Notes: a model not told the origin generated them from the letters alone. DNA of 64,000 nucleotides from Erythrobacteraceae bacterium CFH 75059 (GCA_004331795.1 SJSR01000002.1:62001-126000); one strand, 5' to 3'; shown: positions 27,902-38,051, counted from the first letter of the stretch. Program-made: numbers and translations.

Positions 27902-28927
27902 CTACCAGCCCTTCACCGGCTGCAGCTTCGAGCGGGTCCACACCGGCATCGGGTGGGGCGCCACCGGGCGGTTGACCACCGCCTCGCGAAAAGCGGCGGC
28001 GACGTGGCGCAGCTTGGCAGCCTTGCCGATCACCACGCGCTCGTCCCAGGCGTTCTGCCCTCGGGCGAGAACTTCGTGCCCGATGGCGGCATAGATGCGG
28101 GCGGCAGCGAGGATCGCCCAGCGCTGCCGGAAGGGCAGCCGGGCTGCGCCGAGACGGGCCGCCGCGACGTGCGTGTCCATCATGCCGATCAGCCGCGGCA
28201 TGATGGAGGCGAGGACGAAACGATTTTCGGGGCGCGCGTGCGCGCCGGGCGCAAGATCCTTCTCGGCCAGCCATTCCTGCGGCAGGTAGCAGCGCCCGGC
28301 CGCCGCATCCTCGACCACGTCCCTGGCGATGTTGGCGATCTGGAAGGCGAGGCCGAGATCGCAGGCGCGGTCATAGGTGTCGAAGTCCTCTCCCGGCACC
28401 CCCATCACCTTGGCCATCATCACGCCCACCGCGCCGGCCACATGGTAGCAGTAGCGCATCATGTCGCCCTCCGACCGTGGCTGCCACCCCGTCGCGTCGA
28501 GGGCAAAGCCGCCGATCACGTCGTCGGCCATGTCGCGGGTGATGCCGGCTTCGGCCGCGACCATGCCGAACCCGTCGAAGGCGGGGTCTGCGGTCGGCAG
28601 TCCGTCAAAGGCACGGCGGGTCAGGACCCGGATCGCCTGCACCTTGTCCTCGGCCGCCTTGCTCTCGCCCATGCGGCCGCCGAGGTGCTGATCGTCGGCG
28701 ATGTCGTCGCAGCGCCGGCACCAGGCATAGAGCAGCCACACCCGCTCGCGGGTGTTCCGGTCGAGAAGCCGGGATGCGAGCGCGAAGGATCGCGACCCCT
28801 TGGCGATGGCCTCGCGCGCCTTCCACACCAGCTCGGCGCGATCGTTGCCGCCGCCCGCCCGCGCGGGCGTCTCGATCAGGACGCGCGAAGGCGCCAGCAT
28901 CCGCGGACTGCGTGACTGGACGTTCAC
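27902..28927 (-). CDS. crtB: Phytoene synthase
   Basis: A 341-residue all-helical prenyl synthase that condenses two geranylgeranyl diphosphates to phytoene, the first carotenoid step. Both aspartate-rich Mg-diphosphate motifs are present: CRRCDDIADD (aspartates 74-79) and ANIARDVVEDAAAGRCYLP (203-207). The first ~25 residues are poorly conserved. It starts with GTG overlapping the stop of the LOG-like gene by 4 bp (GTGA). With crtI and crtY upstream it gives the route to beta-carotene, supplied by a GGPP synthase that must be encoded elsewhere. Confidence 0.95.
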   Translation of the reverse strand: MNVQSRSPRMLAPSRVLIETPARAGGGNDRAELVWKAREAIAKGSRSFALASRLLDRNTRERVWLLYAWCRRCDDIADDQHLGGRMGESKAAEDKVQAIRVLTRRAFDGLPTADPAFDGFGMVAAEAGITRDMADDVIGGFALDATGWQPRSEGDMMRYCYHVAGAVGVMMAKVMGVPGEDFDTYDRACDLGLAFQIANIARDVVEDAAAGRCYLPQEWLAEKDLAPGAHARPENRFVLASIMPRLIGMMDTHVAAARLGAARLPFRQRWAILAAARIYAAIGHEVLARGQNAWDERVVIGKAAKLRHVAAAFREAVVNRPVAPHPMPVWTRSKLQPVKGW

Positions 28928-29517
28928 AGCTCCGCGGCCTCCATCTGGAAGATCGGCCGGTGCGGCTCATGCGCCTCCAGCAGGCCGAGCAGCGCCGGAA
29001 GATCCTCGGCCACCTTGAGGATCGTCTGGTGCGCAGGTCGGATGAAGCCGACCGCCGCCATGTGGCGGTTGAAGGCGACGAGATGGTCGTAGAAGCCGAA
29101 CGCGTTGAGCAGACCGACCGGCTTGTCGTGGTAGCCAAGCTGCGCCCAGCTGATCGCTTCCCACAGCTCGTCCATCGTGCCCACCCCGCCGGGAAGGGTG
29201 ATGAAGCCGTCGGACAGGTCCGTGAACTGCTGCTTGCGCTCGTGCATGCCGCCGACGAGGCGCAGGTCGGTGCAGTCGCGGTTGGCGACCTCGCTTCCGG
29301 CGAGGGCATGAGGGATGACGCCGATGACCTCGCCGCCCGCCTCCAACGCCCCGGCGGCAAGCGCACCCATCAGTCCCAGCCTGCCGCCGCCATAAACGAC
29401 GCCGATGCCGCGCCGCGCCAGCTCTGCGCCCGTGGCCCGTGCAAGGGTCATGTAGCGCGGGTCCGCCGGCGTGGCCGACCCGCAATACACCGCCACTCTG
29501 TGCAATCGCCGTGTCAC
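28924..29517 (-). CDS. LOG family protein (TIGR00730 Rossmann fold)
   Basis: A 197-residue protein of the LOG family, phosphoribohydrolases that in characterised cases release cytokinin bases or other nucleobases from nucleoside 5'-monophosphates. The start is GTG (VTRRLHRVAVYCGSATP), and key motifs are VVYGGGRLGLMGALAAGALE and the catalytic LPGGVGTMDELWEAISWAQL (PGGxGTxxE). It is sandwiched between crtI and crtB: the GTG overlaps the crtI stop by 4 bp, and its stop overlaps the crtB GTG in the same way. Whether it has any part in pigment formation, or is simply carried in the operon, is unknown. Confidence 0.9.
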   Translation of the reverse strand: MTRRLHRVAVYCGSATPADPRYMTLARATGAELARRGIGVVYGGGRLGLMGALAAGALEAGGEVIGVIPHALAGSEVANRDCTDLRLVGGMHERKQQFTDLSDGFITLPGGVGTMDELWEAISWAQLGYHDKPVGLLNAFGFYDHLVAFNRHMAAVGFIRPAHQTILKVAEDLPALLGLLEAHEPHRPIFQMEAAEL

Positions 29518-31049
29518 CTGACGAGATCCTCGACCATGAGTTTCGCCGTTGCCTTGGCGCTGCCCACCACCCCCGGTATGCCCGCGCCCGGGTGAGTCCC
29601 GGCTCCGACGAGGTAGAAGTTCTGCAGCACGTCGTCGCGGTTGTGGCCGCGGAACCATGCACTTTGGGTTAACAGCGGTTCGAGCGAGAACGCGCTGCCG
29701 ACATGGGCATTGAGGTCGTGGGCGAAATCCGTGGGCGCGTAGTGGAACTTGGTCACGATCCGCGCGTGGATGTCGGGGATCAGCCGCCGGCCCAGCTCGT
29801 CGAGGATGCGCCGCTCCAGCACGGGGCCGATCTCGTTCCAGTCGATCGCCAGCTTGCCCATGTGGGCGACCGGGACGAGGGCATAGAACGTGCTCTTGCC
29901 TTCGGGGGCCATGCCGGGATCGGTGACCGTCGGGTGGTGCAGGTAGATGGAAAAGTCCTGCGGCAGCACGCCGTGGTCGTAGATGTCCTCGAGCAGCCCC
30001 TTGTAGCGCGGCCCGAACAGGATGCAGTGGTGCGGAATGCCGGGCCAAGTGCCCTCGATGCCGAAATGAACGACGAACAGGCTGGGCGAAAAGCTCTTGC
30101 GCTTGAGGCTGCGGGCGTAGGATCGCCCCCGCGCCGTTCCGCCCAGAAGGTCGCGATAGGAATGCATGATGTCCGCGTTGCTGGCGACGGCATCGAAGGT
30201 GCCGCTCCAGCCTGAAGCGGTCTCGACCTGCTGGACCCGGTTGCCCGGCGCGTGCAGGGCGGTGACCGGATCGCCCAGCCGGATCGTGCCGCCGATCCGC
30301 TCGAACTGCGTCACCATCGCAGCGACCAGCCGGTTGGTTCCGCCCTTCGCCCACCACACGCCGCCGTCCTTCTCCAGCTTGTGGATGAGCGCATAGATGG
30401 CGCTTGTCCGCATCGGATTGCCGCCGACGAGCAGGGTGTGGAAGCTCAGCGCCTCGCGCAGGCGCTCGTTGGTGACGAAGCTCGACACCATGGAATAGAC
30501 GGAGCGGTACGCCTGGTTCTTCGCCAAAGCCGGCGCGGCCTTCAGCATCGACTTGAAGTCGAGGAAAGGCACATGGCCGAGCTTGATGTATCCTTCCCGC
30601 CAGACTTCCTCGGAATAGGCCAGGAACCGCTGGTATCCGCCGACATCCTCCGGATTGAGCTTGACGATCTCGGACCTCAGGTGATCCTCGTCGTTCGAAT
30701 AGTCGAACTGCGTGCCGTCCGGCCACATGAGCCGGTAGAATGGCTTCACCTCCAGAAGTTCGACATCGCGGGCCATGTCGTGCCCGGTGAGCGCCCACAA
30801 CTCGCGCAGGCAGTCGGGGTCGGTGATGACGGTCGGTCCGGCGTCGAACGTGAAGCCGTCCCGCTCCCAGAAATAGGCCCGGCCTCCCGGCTTGTCGCGG
30901 CCCTCAACGAGCGTGGTGGCGATGCCCGCGCTCTGTAGCCGGATGGCCAGCGCCAGTCCCCCGAACCCTGCGCCGATGACGCAGGCGCTGCGTCCCGTGT
31001 GCGGTGCGGTCTCGCTGGCCGGCCGGGTGCGATCAACGACATCATGCAT
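29514..31049 (-). CDS. crtI: Phytoene desaturase (CrtI-type)
   Basis: A ~511-residue FAD-dependent desaturase that turns phytoene into lycopene by four desaturations. The dinucleotide-binding motif is CVIGAGFGGLALAIRLQ (residues 23-39), followed by VEGRDKPGGRAYFWERDGF and TFDAGPTVITDP; the C-terminal signature is NFYLVGAGTHPGAGIPGVVG. I placed the start at ATG 31049 (MHDVVDRTRP), which overlaps the crtY stop by 8 bp; an upstream open frame lies inside crtY. It is the second gene of the crtY-crtI-LOG-crtB unit. Confidence 0.96.
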   Translation of the reverse strand: MHDVVDRTRPASETAPHTGRSACVIGAGFGGLALAIRLQSAGIATTLVEGRDKPGGRAYFWERDGFTFDAGPTVITDPDCLRELWALTGHDMARDVELLEVKPFYRLMWPDGTQFDYSNDEDHLRSEIVKLNPEDVGGYQRFLAYSEEVWREGYIKLGHVPFLDFKSMLKAAPALAKNQAYRSVYSMVSSFVTNERLREALSFHTLLVGGNPMRTSAIYALIHKLEKDGGVWWAKGGTNRLVAAMVTQFERIGGTIRLGDPVTALHAPGNRVQQVETASGWSGTFDAVASNADIMHSYRDLLGGTARGRSYARSLKRKSFSPSLFVVHFGIEGTWPGIPHHCILFGPRYKGLLEDIYDHGVLPQDFSIYLHHPTVTDPGMAPEGKSTFYALVPVAHMGKLAIDWNEIGPVLERRILDELGRRLIPDIHARIVTKFHYAPTDFAHDLNAHVGSAFSLEPLLTQSAWFRGHNRDDVLQNFYLVGAGTHPGAGIPGVVGSAKATAKLMVEDLVR

Positions 31050-32235
31050 GGCTGGGATCCGTTCGGGCAAGGGGAGGGCAGTGGCTGGCGAGCGCGCCGA
31101 AGGCGCGGGTGACGGGGACGGGCGGGCGCCCGGCAAGGATACGCGCGCGGTCGGCCCAGGTCGAGCGGGCCGCGTAGAACCGCTCGATCAGTGGCGCGGG
31201 CAGGCGGTAGAAATGCTGGAAGACGCGATACCGCTGCGCAGGATGTGCGGCTCCGAACAGCATCCGTCCGAGCAGGCGGTAAAATCCCGTGGCCTGCCAG
31301 TGCCGGCGGGCCTCGGCATCCAGCATCGCGGCAAGATCGGCGTGCGGAGCCGACAGGGCCCTTGCCACGAGAGTCGCCACGCGAGCCGCGTGCGGCAGGG
31401 TGTAGGAGGTCAGCGGATGAACGAACCCGCCGCGCGCGCCGGCGCGCGCCACGCCGGGAGTGCGGTGTGCCTCCTGGAAGGCCGCAAAGTCGCCTCCCGT
31501 GATGACAGGCAGCGTGCCCGTCTCCTCCGCCATCGGCTTCCCCGACCAGCCGCGGGCGCGCACGTAGTCGGCAATGCGCTGCCGCAGCAGCGGTTCGTCG
31601 AGCACCGGCGTGTCGGCGTAGTAGGTGTCCTCGAGGAACAGCGTGTCGGCACCGAGCGGAAGGAGATAGAGGAAGCGGTAGCCATCCGCCTGCACAACCG
31701 TGGCGTCCATGATGACCGGCCCTGCCATGCCATGCGGGCGGTCGAGCCGCCATTCCTGGCCTAGGAACACCTGCCAGCCGCCTCTCAGCGTCCGGGTTTC
31801 CTTCAGGCCCCGGCAGTCGATCACGTGGCGCGCCTCGATACGTGTGCCGCTGGCAAGCGTCACGCCCCCGGCATCAAGTCCCGCCACGGTCTGCCCGGTC
31901 ATGATGCTGCCCGGCTTCAGCGTGCGTTCGAGCGTGTCGGCGAAGTCCCGGCTGGCAAGGGAATTGTATGGCGTCGGCAGCGCCCGCGAGTAGGCGGGAA
32001 AGCGCACCGTGTAGCTGTCGTTCCAGCGCGCCGAGGGAAAGCAGGACAGCAACGCCGCGCTTTCGGCGTCGAGATCGCTGCCGAACCAGCTCCAGCGATG
32101 ATTGCCCCCCGGGCGTTCGCCACCCTCGACGAGCGCGATCGCCGCCGCGGGGTGGCTGCGCGCCACCGCCAGCGCGATCAGTCCGCCCGCGAGGCCGCCA
32201 CCCGCGATGGCGATGTCTGCCTTCTGGAGAGCCAT
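31042..32235 (-). CDS. crtY: Lycopene beta-cyclase
   Basis: A 397-residue CrtY-type cyclase making the two beta-rings of beta-carotene. It starts MALQKADIAIAGGGLAGGLI, with the nucleotide-binding glycines at 12-17. Other family blocks are EGGERPGGNHRWSWFGSDL, HVIDCRGLKETRTLRGGWQV with the cyclase QVFLGQEW, LYLLPLGADTLFLEDTYYAD, and GFVHPLTSYTLPHAARVA. ATG 32235 is chosen because similarity begins there; the ribosome site is weak. It leads the carotenoid unit, whose promoter must lie in the 124-bp divergent gap to the MipA-like gene. Confidence 0.95.
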   Translation of the reverse strand: MALQKADIAIAGGGLAGGLIALAVARSHPAAAIALVEGGERPGGNHRWSWFGSDLDAESAALLSCFPSARWNDSYTVRFPAYSRALPTPYNSLASRDFADTLERTLKPGSIMTGQTVAGLDAGGVTLASGTRIEARHVIDCRGLKETRTLRGGWQVFLGQEWRLDRPHGMAGPVIMDATVVQADGYRFLYLLPLGADTLFLEDTYYADTPVLDEPLLRQRIADYVRARGWSGKPMAEETGTLPVITGGDFAAFQEAHRTPGVARAGARGGFVHPLTSYTLPHAARVATLVARALSAPHADLAAMLDAEARRHWQATGFYRLLGRMLFGAAHPAQRYRVFQHFYRLPAPLIERFYAARSTWADRARILAGRPPVPVTRAFGALASHCPPLARTDPSHA

Positions 32236-32359
32236 GCCGCGCCCAAGTAGGCGTGAACCGCGTCCGGGGCAATTGCTTGCCTGCCCGTTCGCGAGGGTGC
32301 AGGAACACAACCGGACGCCAATGGTTCGCGGCGGAGCAAGGCAGACGAGTGGAGGGGGC

Positions 32360-33265
32360 ATGGAACGACGCAGGGAGGGCGCGCGGAGCGGACGCTGCGG
32401 GGTGGCGCGCTGGGCCGCGGGGCTGCTCGGCCTGACGCTGGCGACCGCGGGTCAGGCGCAGGAACGTGGTGCGCCGGCGACCCTGCCCGACCTGCCGGCC
32501 GAAAGCGTCTTCGACGGCGATTTCATCACGGTGGGGATCGGGGTTGCGCGTTCGCCCAGCTATTCAGGGTCGGACGACTATGTCTTCACCGTCCTGCCGC
32601 TGGTCCAGGGGCGGGTCGGGGGCATCGGCATCAGTCCGCGGCCTGCGGGCCTCGCGCTCGATCTGCTGCCCGACGACGACACCGGCCCTCAGTTCGCGCT
32701 CGGTCCGGTGATCCGCCTCAACCGCGACCGTGTCCGGCGGATCGAGGATCCCGTGGTCGCCGCCTACGGGCGGCTCGACACGGCCGTCGAGGTGGGGCCG
32801 AGCGTCGGGATTGCGTTTCCCGCGGTGCTCAACCCGTTCGACCGGCTGAGCGTCAGCGTGGATGTGGTGTGGGATGTGGCGGGCGCGCATCGCGGCAGCG
32901 TGGTCTCTCCCTCGGTGTCGTACTTCACCCCGCTGAGCCGGGGCGCCGCCGCCTCGCTGTCGGTCGGGGCGAACCGGATCGATGACGATTATGCGCGCTA
33001 CTACTACTCCGTTCCCACGGCCGCGCCGGGCGTTGCCGGGCAGACGCTCGCCCCGTTCGCCGCGCAAGGCGGGTGGGAAAGCGTGAACGCCGGTCTGCTC
33101 GGGGCGGTCGACCTTGACGGCGACCTGACCAATGGCGGCTTCTCACTCGTCGGCATCGGGGCCTACACGCGGCTGGCCGGTTCTGCGCGCCGCACCCCCT
33201 TCACCAGCGTCCGAGGTAGCGCCGACCAGTGGCTGCTCGGCCTCGGGGTGGGTTACACCTTCTGA
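32360..33265 (+). CDS. MipA/OmpV family outer-membrane protein
   Basis: A 301-residue exported beta-barrel. The basic N-terminus and hydrophobic core (VARWAAGLLGLTLATAGQAQ) form a signal peptide cleaved after AQA-type residues near 35. The mature protein has alternating beta strands, GIGVARSPSYSGSDDYVFTV near the start (the MipA hallmark around a bound-substrate loop) and a terminal aromatic residue in GLGVGYTF, the usual assembly signal for outer-membrane barrels. MipA proteins are thought to scaffold murein enzymes or act as porins. GGAGG is perfectly placed before the ATG. Confidence 0.88.
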   Translation: MERRREGARSGRCGVARWAAGLLGLTLATAGQAQERGAPATLPDLPAESVFDGDFITVGIGVARSPSYSGSDDYVFTVLPLVQGRVGGIGISPRPAGLALDLLPDDDTGPQFALGPVIRLNRDRVRRIEDPVVAAYGRLDTAVEVGPSVGIAFPAVLNPFDRLSVSVDVVWDVAGAHRGSVVSPSVSYFTPLSRGAAASLSVGANRIDDDYARYYYSVPTAAPGVAGQTLAPFAAQGGWESVNAGLLGAVDLDGDLTNGGFSLVGIGAYTRLAGSARRTPFTSVRGSADQWLLGLGVGYTF

Positions 33266-33340
33266 TCCTCCGCCCAGCCTGAGGGTTGTCGAGGAGGCGC
33301 GCCTGCGGCACACTTGCTCGGGCGCAAAGGGGGCAGCGGC

Positions 33341-34627
33341 ATGAGACACGCGACGCGTTTGGCAATGACGGCGGCGGCATGTGGCATGCTGCTGACATGG
33401 TCGGCTTCGGCCCGCGCCGAGACGATCGTCATCCACGCCGGCTCCGTCATCGTCGATGCCGCAGGCGAACCGACCGGACCGGCCACGGTGATCGTGCAGG
33501 ACGACCGGATCGTCGCGGTCGAGCAGGGGCACAGAGCCCCTGCGGCCGGGGAGCGGGTCGTCGACCTGCGTGCCCTGACCGTGCTGCCGGGCCTTGTCGA
33601 TCTTCACGTCCACCTGACCTCGGATCCGGGCGGCGAATTCTGGCGCGATGCGACCGATCCGCCGGAATGGTCCATGGTGGTCGGCGTCCGCAACGCGCGC
33701 CGCACGCTGAAGGCCGGCTTCACCACCGTCCGCGAGGCAGGAAGCAGCGGGCAGAGCGCCTTCGCCCTGCGCCGGGCGACAGAGGAAGGAGTCATCCCCG
33801 GCCCCCGCATCGTGGCCGCCGGCCCGCCCATCGCGATCATCGGCGGGCATGGCGATGTGAACGGTTTCCGGCCCGACGTGAACGCTGTGCTGACCAGCGG
33901 CTTCACCTGCACCGGGCCGGTCGAGTGCGCGGCACGGGTGCGGCGGGCGGCGCAGAACGGTGCCGATGTCATCAAGATCACCGCGACCGGCGGCGTGCTG
34001 AGCCAGCAGGGGCGCGGGCTGGAAGCGCACTTTTCCGACGCGGAGATGACCGCAATCGTCGACACGGCACGGTCGCTCGGCCTCAAGGTCATGGCTCACG
34101 CGCACGGCGCGCGGGGCATCGAAGCGGCTGCCCGGGCAGGCGTGGCGACGGTGGAGCACGGCACCTATCTCGATCCGCCGGCCGCCGCAGCCATGCGGCG
34201 CAGCGGCACGGTGCTGGTGCCGACGCTGATGGCGTTTCAGGGGATCAGCGAGCGGCTGGGCAAGGGCGTCTACACGCCGGTGGTCGAGGACAAGGTGCGG
34301 GCCGTCGCGCAAAGCGCCGGCGTGTTCCTGCGGCGCGCCCTCGATCTCGGCGTGCCGGTCGCTTTCGGCACCGACGCCGGGGTGTTCGAGCACGGGCGCA
34401 ACGCGGGCGAGTTCCGGCTGCTGCTGGCGCAGGGCATGACGAGCCGGCAGGCCCTGGCGAGCGCGACGACGGATGCGGCCCGCGTGCTGGGGCTGGAGAC
34501 GCAGATCGGCCGGCTTGCTCCCGGATTCAGCGCCGACCTCATCGCTGTCGCCGGCAATCCGCTGCGCGATGCGACCGTGCTTGAACGCGTGGAATGGGTC
34601 ATGGCTCGCGGACGGGTGGCAGAGTAG
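33341..34627 (+). CDS. Exported amidohydrolase (Xaa-Pro dipeptidase/imidazolonepropionase-like)
   Basis: A 428-residue metal-dependent amidohydrolase with a signal peptide ending SASARA. Metal ligands are HVH in LPGLVDLHVHLTSDP, lysine in ADVIKITATGGVLSQQ (the bridging carbamylated lysine), histidines in VMAHAHGARGIEAA and TVEHGTYLD, and aspartate in VAFGTDAGVFEHGRNAGEF. In this cluster of the superfamily characterised members cleave Xaa-Pro or cyclic dipeptides. AAGGGGG lies seven bases before the ATG. It is distinct from the large propeller-amidohydrolase at 17-20 kb but probably acts in the same compartment. Its substrate is open. Confidence 0.9.
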   Translation: MRHATRLAMTAAACGMLLTWSASARAETIVIHAGSVIVDAAGEPTGPATVIVQDDRIVAVEQGHRAPAAGERVVDLRALTVLPGLVDLHVHLTSDPGGEFWRDATDPPEWSMVVGVRNARRTLKAGFTTVREAGSSGQSAFALRRATEEGVIPGPRIVAAGPPIAIIGGHGDVNGFRPDVNAVLTSGFTCTGPVECAARVRRAAQNGADVIKITATGGVLSQQGRGLEAHFSDAEMTAIVDTARSLGLKVMAHAHGARGIEAAARAGVATVEHGTYLDPPAAAAMRRSGTVLVPTLMAFQGISERLGKGVYTPVVEDKVRAVAQSAGVFLRRALDLGVPVAFGTDAGVFEHGRNAGEFRLLLAQGMTSRQALASATTDAARVLGLETQIGRLAPGFSADLIAVAGNPLRDATVLERVEWVMARGRVAE

Positions 34628-34799
34628 CCGCGCTGCCCCCTTTGGAATTCCGCCCACGCGCGGAGCCGTCTCATTGCGGGTCATGCGGCGAGGAGGCTCC
34701 GCCTTCGCACTGGCAATTCCGCACCGTCTGACGCATACAGGCCCGGTCTGCCGCTGCCGGATGACCGGGTCTGCGGATGCGTGGTCATGGGGAAGTGCG

Positions 34800-35042
34800 G
34801 TGGAAACTGTTTGGGACTGGTTGACGGTTTTCTGCTTTGCCGGACTGGTGACACTGATGCTTCAGCGGTCGAGCGAGGAGGTGTTGCGCGACAAGCTCTG
34901 GCACTACGCACCGCCGGCCGTGGGCTGCGCCGTCGCCAATTACCTGGGCAATGAGGAGATGCATGTTCCCGCGGCGATCGTCCTTGCGGCAGTCATCGTT
35001 TACGTGTTCGTGGTCCTGAAGGTGCGATTGCCGCGGTTCTGA
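34800..35042 (+). CDS. XrtV sorting system accessory protein
   Basis: An 80-residue membrane protein starting with GTG (VETVWDWLTVFCFAGLVTLM), preceded by GGGGAA. Two hydrophobic segments (about residues 7-22 and 55-75) flank the signature HYAPPAVGCAVANYLGNE. This pattern (LQRS...WxYxPPAVGCAVANYLGN...VLK) is that of the small accessory protein that accompanies exosortase V in sphingomonads. Its partner xrtV is 15 kb away at the opposite edge of the polysaccharide locus, so the two bracket the cluster. Its biochemical role is unknown. In-frame upstream codons belong to the preceding gene's other frame and are ignored. Confidence 0.82.
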   Translation: METVWDWLTVFCFAGLVTLMLQRSSEEVLRDKLWHYAPPAVGCAVANYLGNEEMHVPAAIVLAAVIVYVFVVLKVRLPRF

Positions 35043-35186
35043 CAGCCTTAGGCGGGAGCGGCACGGGCCGCAAAGCCTGCCTCGATGCCGGAACGGTTCC
35101 GGGTGTCGTGCTGAACGCGTTGTGAGGTTGTGTGGCATGAGGGATAAGGACAGCGATCCCCACGCGTCGTCCGCTGCCGCAGCGGG

Positions 35187-36629
35187 ATGGCCCGGCGGCT
35201 TGCGACGTTCCATGACCCGGCGGGGGCCAACCTCGTGAACATCGAAACGCGCTTGGCGGGACAGTCCGAGCCGGGGTGGGCTGGCGCGGCGCAGCCACAC
35301 TGGGCCGCGCGGGACAAGCGTGCCGTGCTCTACGCGCTGTCCCTCCTTGCGGACGTGATCGCGCTGGTGCTCGGCTACCTTGTCGCGACCCACCTGCGCC
35401 CGGCCGAGAACCTCAACATCGGCGCACACTCCATCATTGCGGTGGCCCTGCCAGTGTTCGTGATGTTCGCCATCGCGCGCGAGGTGCAGTCGGTCGACAG
35501 CCTCGAAAGCCGCTCGGTCGCCATCAACCGCGCGCTGGGAGCGCTGGGTGCGACGGCGCTGATCATGCTTGGCGGCATCTTCCTTTTCGATGTCGACACC
35601 TTCTCACGGGTCGGTTTCCTCGTCACCTTCGCCACGGCAGCGCTGCTGATCATCGCGTTCAAGGTGGTGCTGGACAGTGTGGCGACGCGGTGGCTCGGAA
35701 GGGAAGCCACCTCGACCATCCTCGTGCTCGACGATCTCGAAGTTCCCCGCGACCTTGCGCACAGCGTCGTCGATGTGGCGGCTCTTCAGCTGTCCCCGTG
35801 TCTGCAGCACCCGGCCCGCATGGATGCGCTGTCGCGGATCATTGCGCCGTATGACCGGGTGGTGGTGGCCTGCACCTACGAGAAGCGGGCCAACTGGGCC
35901 ATGTTCCTGCGCAGCCACGATGTCGGGGGCGAGATCATTCTCGACCGCGATCTGCTTCACGGGGCCGTCGCCATTGGCGAGTATGCGACGAACGACACCA
36001 TCGTCCTGTCGCGCGGTCCGCTGAGCCTGGCGGCGCGGATCCAGAAGCGCATCTTCGACCTTGTCGTCGCGGGGCTTGCCATCGTGGCGCTGGGTCCGCT
36101 GCTGCTGCTCATCGCCGCGGCGATCAAGATCGACAGCCCGGGTCCGGTGCTCTTTCGTCAGGCACGCGTGGGACAGGGCAACCGTCAGTTCTCCATCTTC
36201 AAGTTCCGGTCGATGCGGGTGGAGCAACTCGACGCCGCAGGTCACGTCTCGACCCGCCGGGACGATGACCGGATCACCCGCGTCGGACGCTTTATCCGCA
36301 AGACGAGCCTCGACGAGCTCCCGCAGCTGTTCAACGTGGTCCTTGGCCACATGAGCATCGTCGGTCCGCGCCCGCACGCGCTCGGCTCGCATGCCGGCGA
36401 CGCGCTGTTCTGGGAGGCGACCAACCAGTACTGGCTGCGCCACGCCTTGAAGCCGGGCATCACCGGTCTCGCGCAGGTGCGCGGTTTTCGCGGCGCGACG
36501 GAACGGGTGGAGGATCTGCAGGCGAGGGTGCGTGCCGATCTCGAATATCTGGCAAGCTGGTCGCTGATGAACGACATCATCATCATGCTTCGCACCCTGC
36601 GCGTCGTGGTCCACAAGAACGCGTTCTGA
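35187..36629 (+). CDS. Polyprenyl-phosphate glycosylphosphotransferase (priming enzyme)
   Basis: A 480-residue exopolysaccharide priming transferase. Residues ~45-180 hold four hydrophobic segments, then a soluble middle domain, then a fifth membrane helix ([19 protein letters not shown]) and the catalytic C-terminal domain: [40 protein letters not shown] and [20 protein letters not shown]. It moves a sugar-1-phosphate to undecaprenyl phosphate to start the repeat unit. Start is ATG 35187 here; GTG 35235 ([10 protein letters not shown]) is an alternative with a better purine stretch upstream. It opens the plus-strand part of the locus together with wzy- and wzx-like genes. Confidence 0.92.
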   Translation: MARRLATFHDPAGANLVNIETRLAGQSEPGWAGAAQPHWAARDKRAVLYALSLLADVIALVLGYLVATHLRPAENLNIGAHSIIAVALPVFVMFAIAREVQSVDSLESRSVAINRALGALGATALIMLGGIFLFDVDTFSRVGFLVTFATAALLIIAFKVVLDSVATRWLGREATSTILVLDDLEVPRDLAHSVVDVAALQLSPCLQHPARMDALSRIIAPYDRVVVACTYEKRANWAMFLRSHDVGGEIILDRDLLHGAVAIGEYATNDTIVLSRGPLSLAARIQKRIFDLVVAGLAIVALGPLLLLIAAAIKIDSPGPVLFRQARVGQGNRQFSIFKFRSMRVEQLDAAGHVSTRRDDDRITRVGRFIRKTSLDELPQLFNVVLGHMSIVGPRPHALGSHAGDALFWEATNQYWLRHALKPGITGLAQVRGFRGATERVEDLQARVRADLEYLASWSLMNDIIIMLRTLRVVVHKNAF

Positions 36630-36682
36630 ACGGGCTTCGAGGTCAGGCATCTCATGACAGACACCGGCGCAGGAACCATGGC

Positions 36683-38038
36683 ATGAGGTATGTCGGCATC
36701 GTGCTGGTGCTGCTGGCGGTGCCGGTGCTGATCGTTCTGCTCCGCAACAACCGTGCCCTTCGGCCGTACGCCTATGCGTGCATCGGCGTGTTCCCGGTCG
36801 TTCAGGGTTCGCTGAACCTCGATGCGAGCCTGTGGCAGTTCGGCGGGCTCGGCTACGTCAAGGGTCTGGTGTTCACGCTGCTGGACGCGCTGTGCATCGC
36901 GATCCTTGCCAACACGCGTTTCCGCGTCGGCAATCTGCCCTTCGTGACGTTGTTTCTCGCCTACATCGTCGCCGTGCTGCTCTCCATCCTTCAGGCGCCC
37001 GGCTTCTTTGCGCCCTTCAGCTACGCCTGGCAGCTCCTGCGCGCCTTTCTCGTCTTCATCACGGTGGCGACCGTCGTCCAGCAGCAGGGCGGCCTGCGGT
37101 GGATCGCCATCGGTCTGTCATGGGGCGCCATCATCCAGGGCGCGGTGACCACCTTCCAGCGCCTCGGCGGCGACATGCAGGCGCCCGGTACCCTGGGGCA
37201 CCAGAACATCACCGGCATGGTCATGCACTTCTCGACGCTGCCTCTGCTGGCGCTGCTGCTCGCCGGCAGCCGCTCCAAATTGTACATGGCGGGGGTGGCC
37301 GGCGGCTTTGTCACCGTGGCGCTTGGCGCGTCGCGCGGCTCGATCGGCTTTCTCGGTCTCGGCCTGGCCCTGCTGCTCGTGCTCTCGCTGGCGCGGCGGG
37401 TCACCGGCGCGAAAGTGGCAACGGTGGGCGTCACCGCGCTTCTGATTGCGGCGGCTGCACCCGTCATGCTGGCCGGGCTTGAACAGCGTCTGTCGAACCT
37501 GTCGCAGTTCGGCGCTGTCGACGAAGAGCGGGAGGCGTTTGAGAAGGCGGCTGCCGCGATGTTCGCCGACAATCCGCTCGGGGTCGGCGCCAACCGATAT
37601 ACCTTGGTGGCGAACACGGAGGGCTATTCGGAACGCGCTGGCGTGTTCTGGGGGGAAGGCAGCCGGTCGGCCGTTGTTCACAATCTCTACTACCTGACCG
37701 CCGCGGAACTAGGGTGGTTTGGTCTCGTAACGCTGATCCCCTTCCTCGCGTGGAGCATCGCGCTTGGCTTGTTCTACACCTTCCGAAGCCGGCATGATCC
37801 GCGCGGCGACATCGTTCTCGGCTGCACCTGCGCCTTGCTGGCCATGGCGTTGCAGAGCCTTTACGAGTGGGTGTTCGTGATGAGCTCGATGAACTACGCC
37901 TTCGCCACCAGCTTGGGGATCATGGCGGGGTGCATCGTGAGAATGCGACAGGAGACAAAGGCGCGCCACGCGACGCGTGCTGCGGCACATGCTGCCTCCC
38001 GCAAGCGCCACTCGCCTGCGCCGGGCGTTGCTGCCTAG
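36683..38038 (+). CDS. O-antigen ligase/polymerase-like membrane protein (Wzy-type)
   Basis: A 451-residue protein with about 11-12 membrane segments and one large periplasmic loop between the last ones (residues ~270-340), the layout of Wzy polymerases and WaaL ligases. The loop contains [16 protein letters not shown] and [17 protein letters not shown], matching the NPLGxGxxxF...HNxxLxxxxExGxxG pattern of the O-antigen ligase domain. Placed between the priming transferase and a flippase, it is best read as the polymerase of the exopolysaccharide. It ends 13 bp before the flippase gene. Confidence 0.87.
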   Translation: MRYVGIVLVLLAVPVLIVLLRNNRALRPYAYACIGVFPVVQGSLNLDASLWQFGGLGYVKGLVFTLLDALCIAILANTRFRVGNLPFVTLFLAYIVAVLLSILQAPGFFAPFSYAWQLLRAFLVFITVATVVQQQGGLRWIAIGLSWGAIIQGAVTTFQRLGGDMQAPGTLGHQNITGMVMHFSTLPLLALLLAGSRSKLYMAGVAGGFVTVALGASRGSIGFLGLGLALLLVLSLARRVTGAKVATVGVTALLIAAAAPVMLAGLEQRLSNLSQFGAVDEEREAFEKAAAAMFADNPLGVGANRYTLVANTEGYSERAGVFWGEGSRSAVVHNLYYLTAAELGWFGLVTLIPFLAWSIALGLFYTFRSRHDPRGDIVLGCTCALLAMALQSLYEWVFVMSSMNYAFATSLGIMAGCIVRMRQETKARHATRAAAHAASRKRHSPAPGVAA

Positions 38039-38051
38039 ACCGCCACAATTG

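Noticed and set aside
36683-38038. Possibility that the Wzy-like protein is an O-antigen ligase (WaaL) of lipopolysaccharide
   Set aside because: Neighbouring priming transferase and flippase favour a polymerase role; kept only as an alternative.
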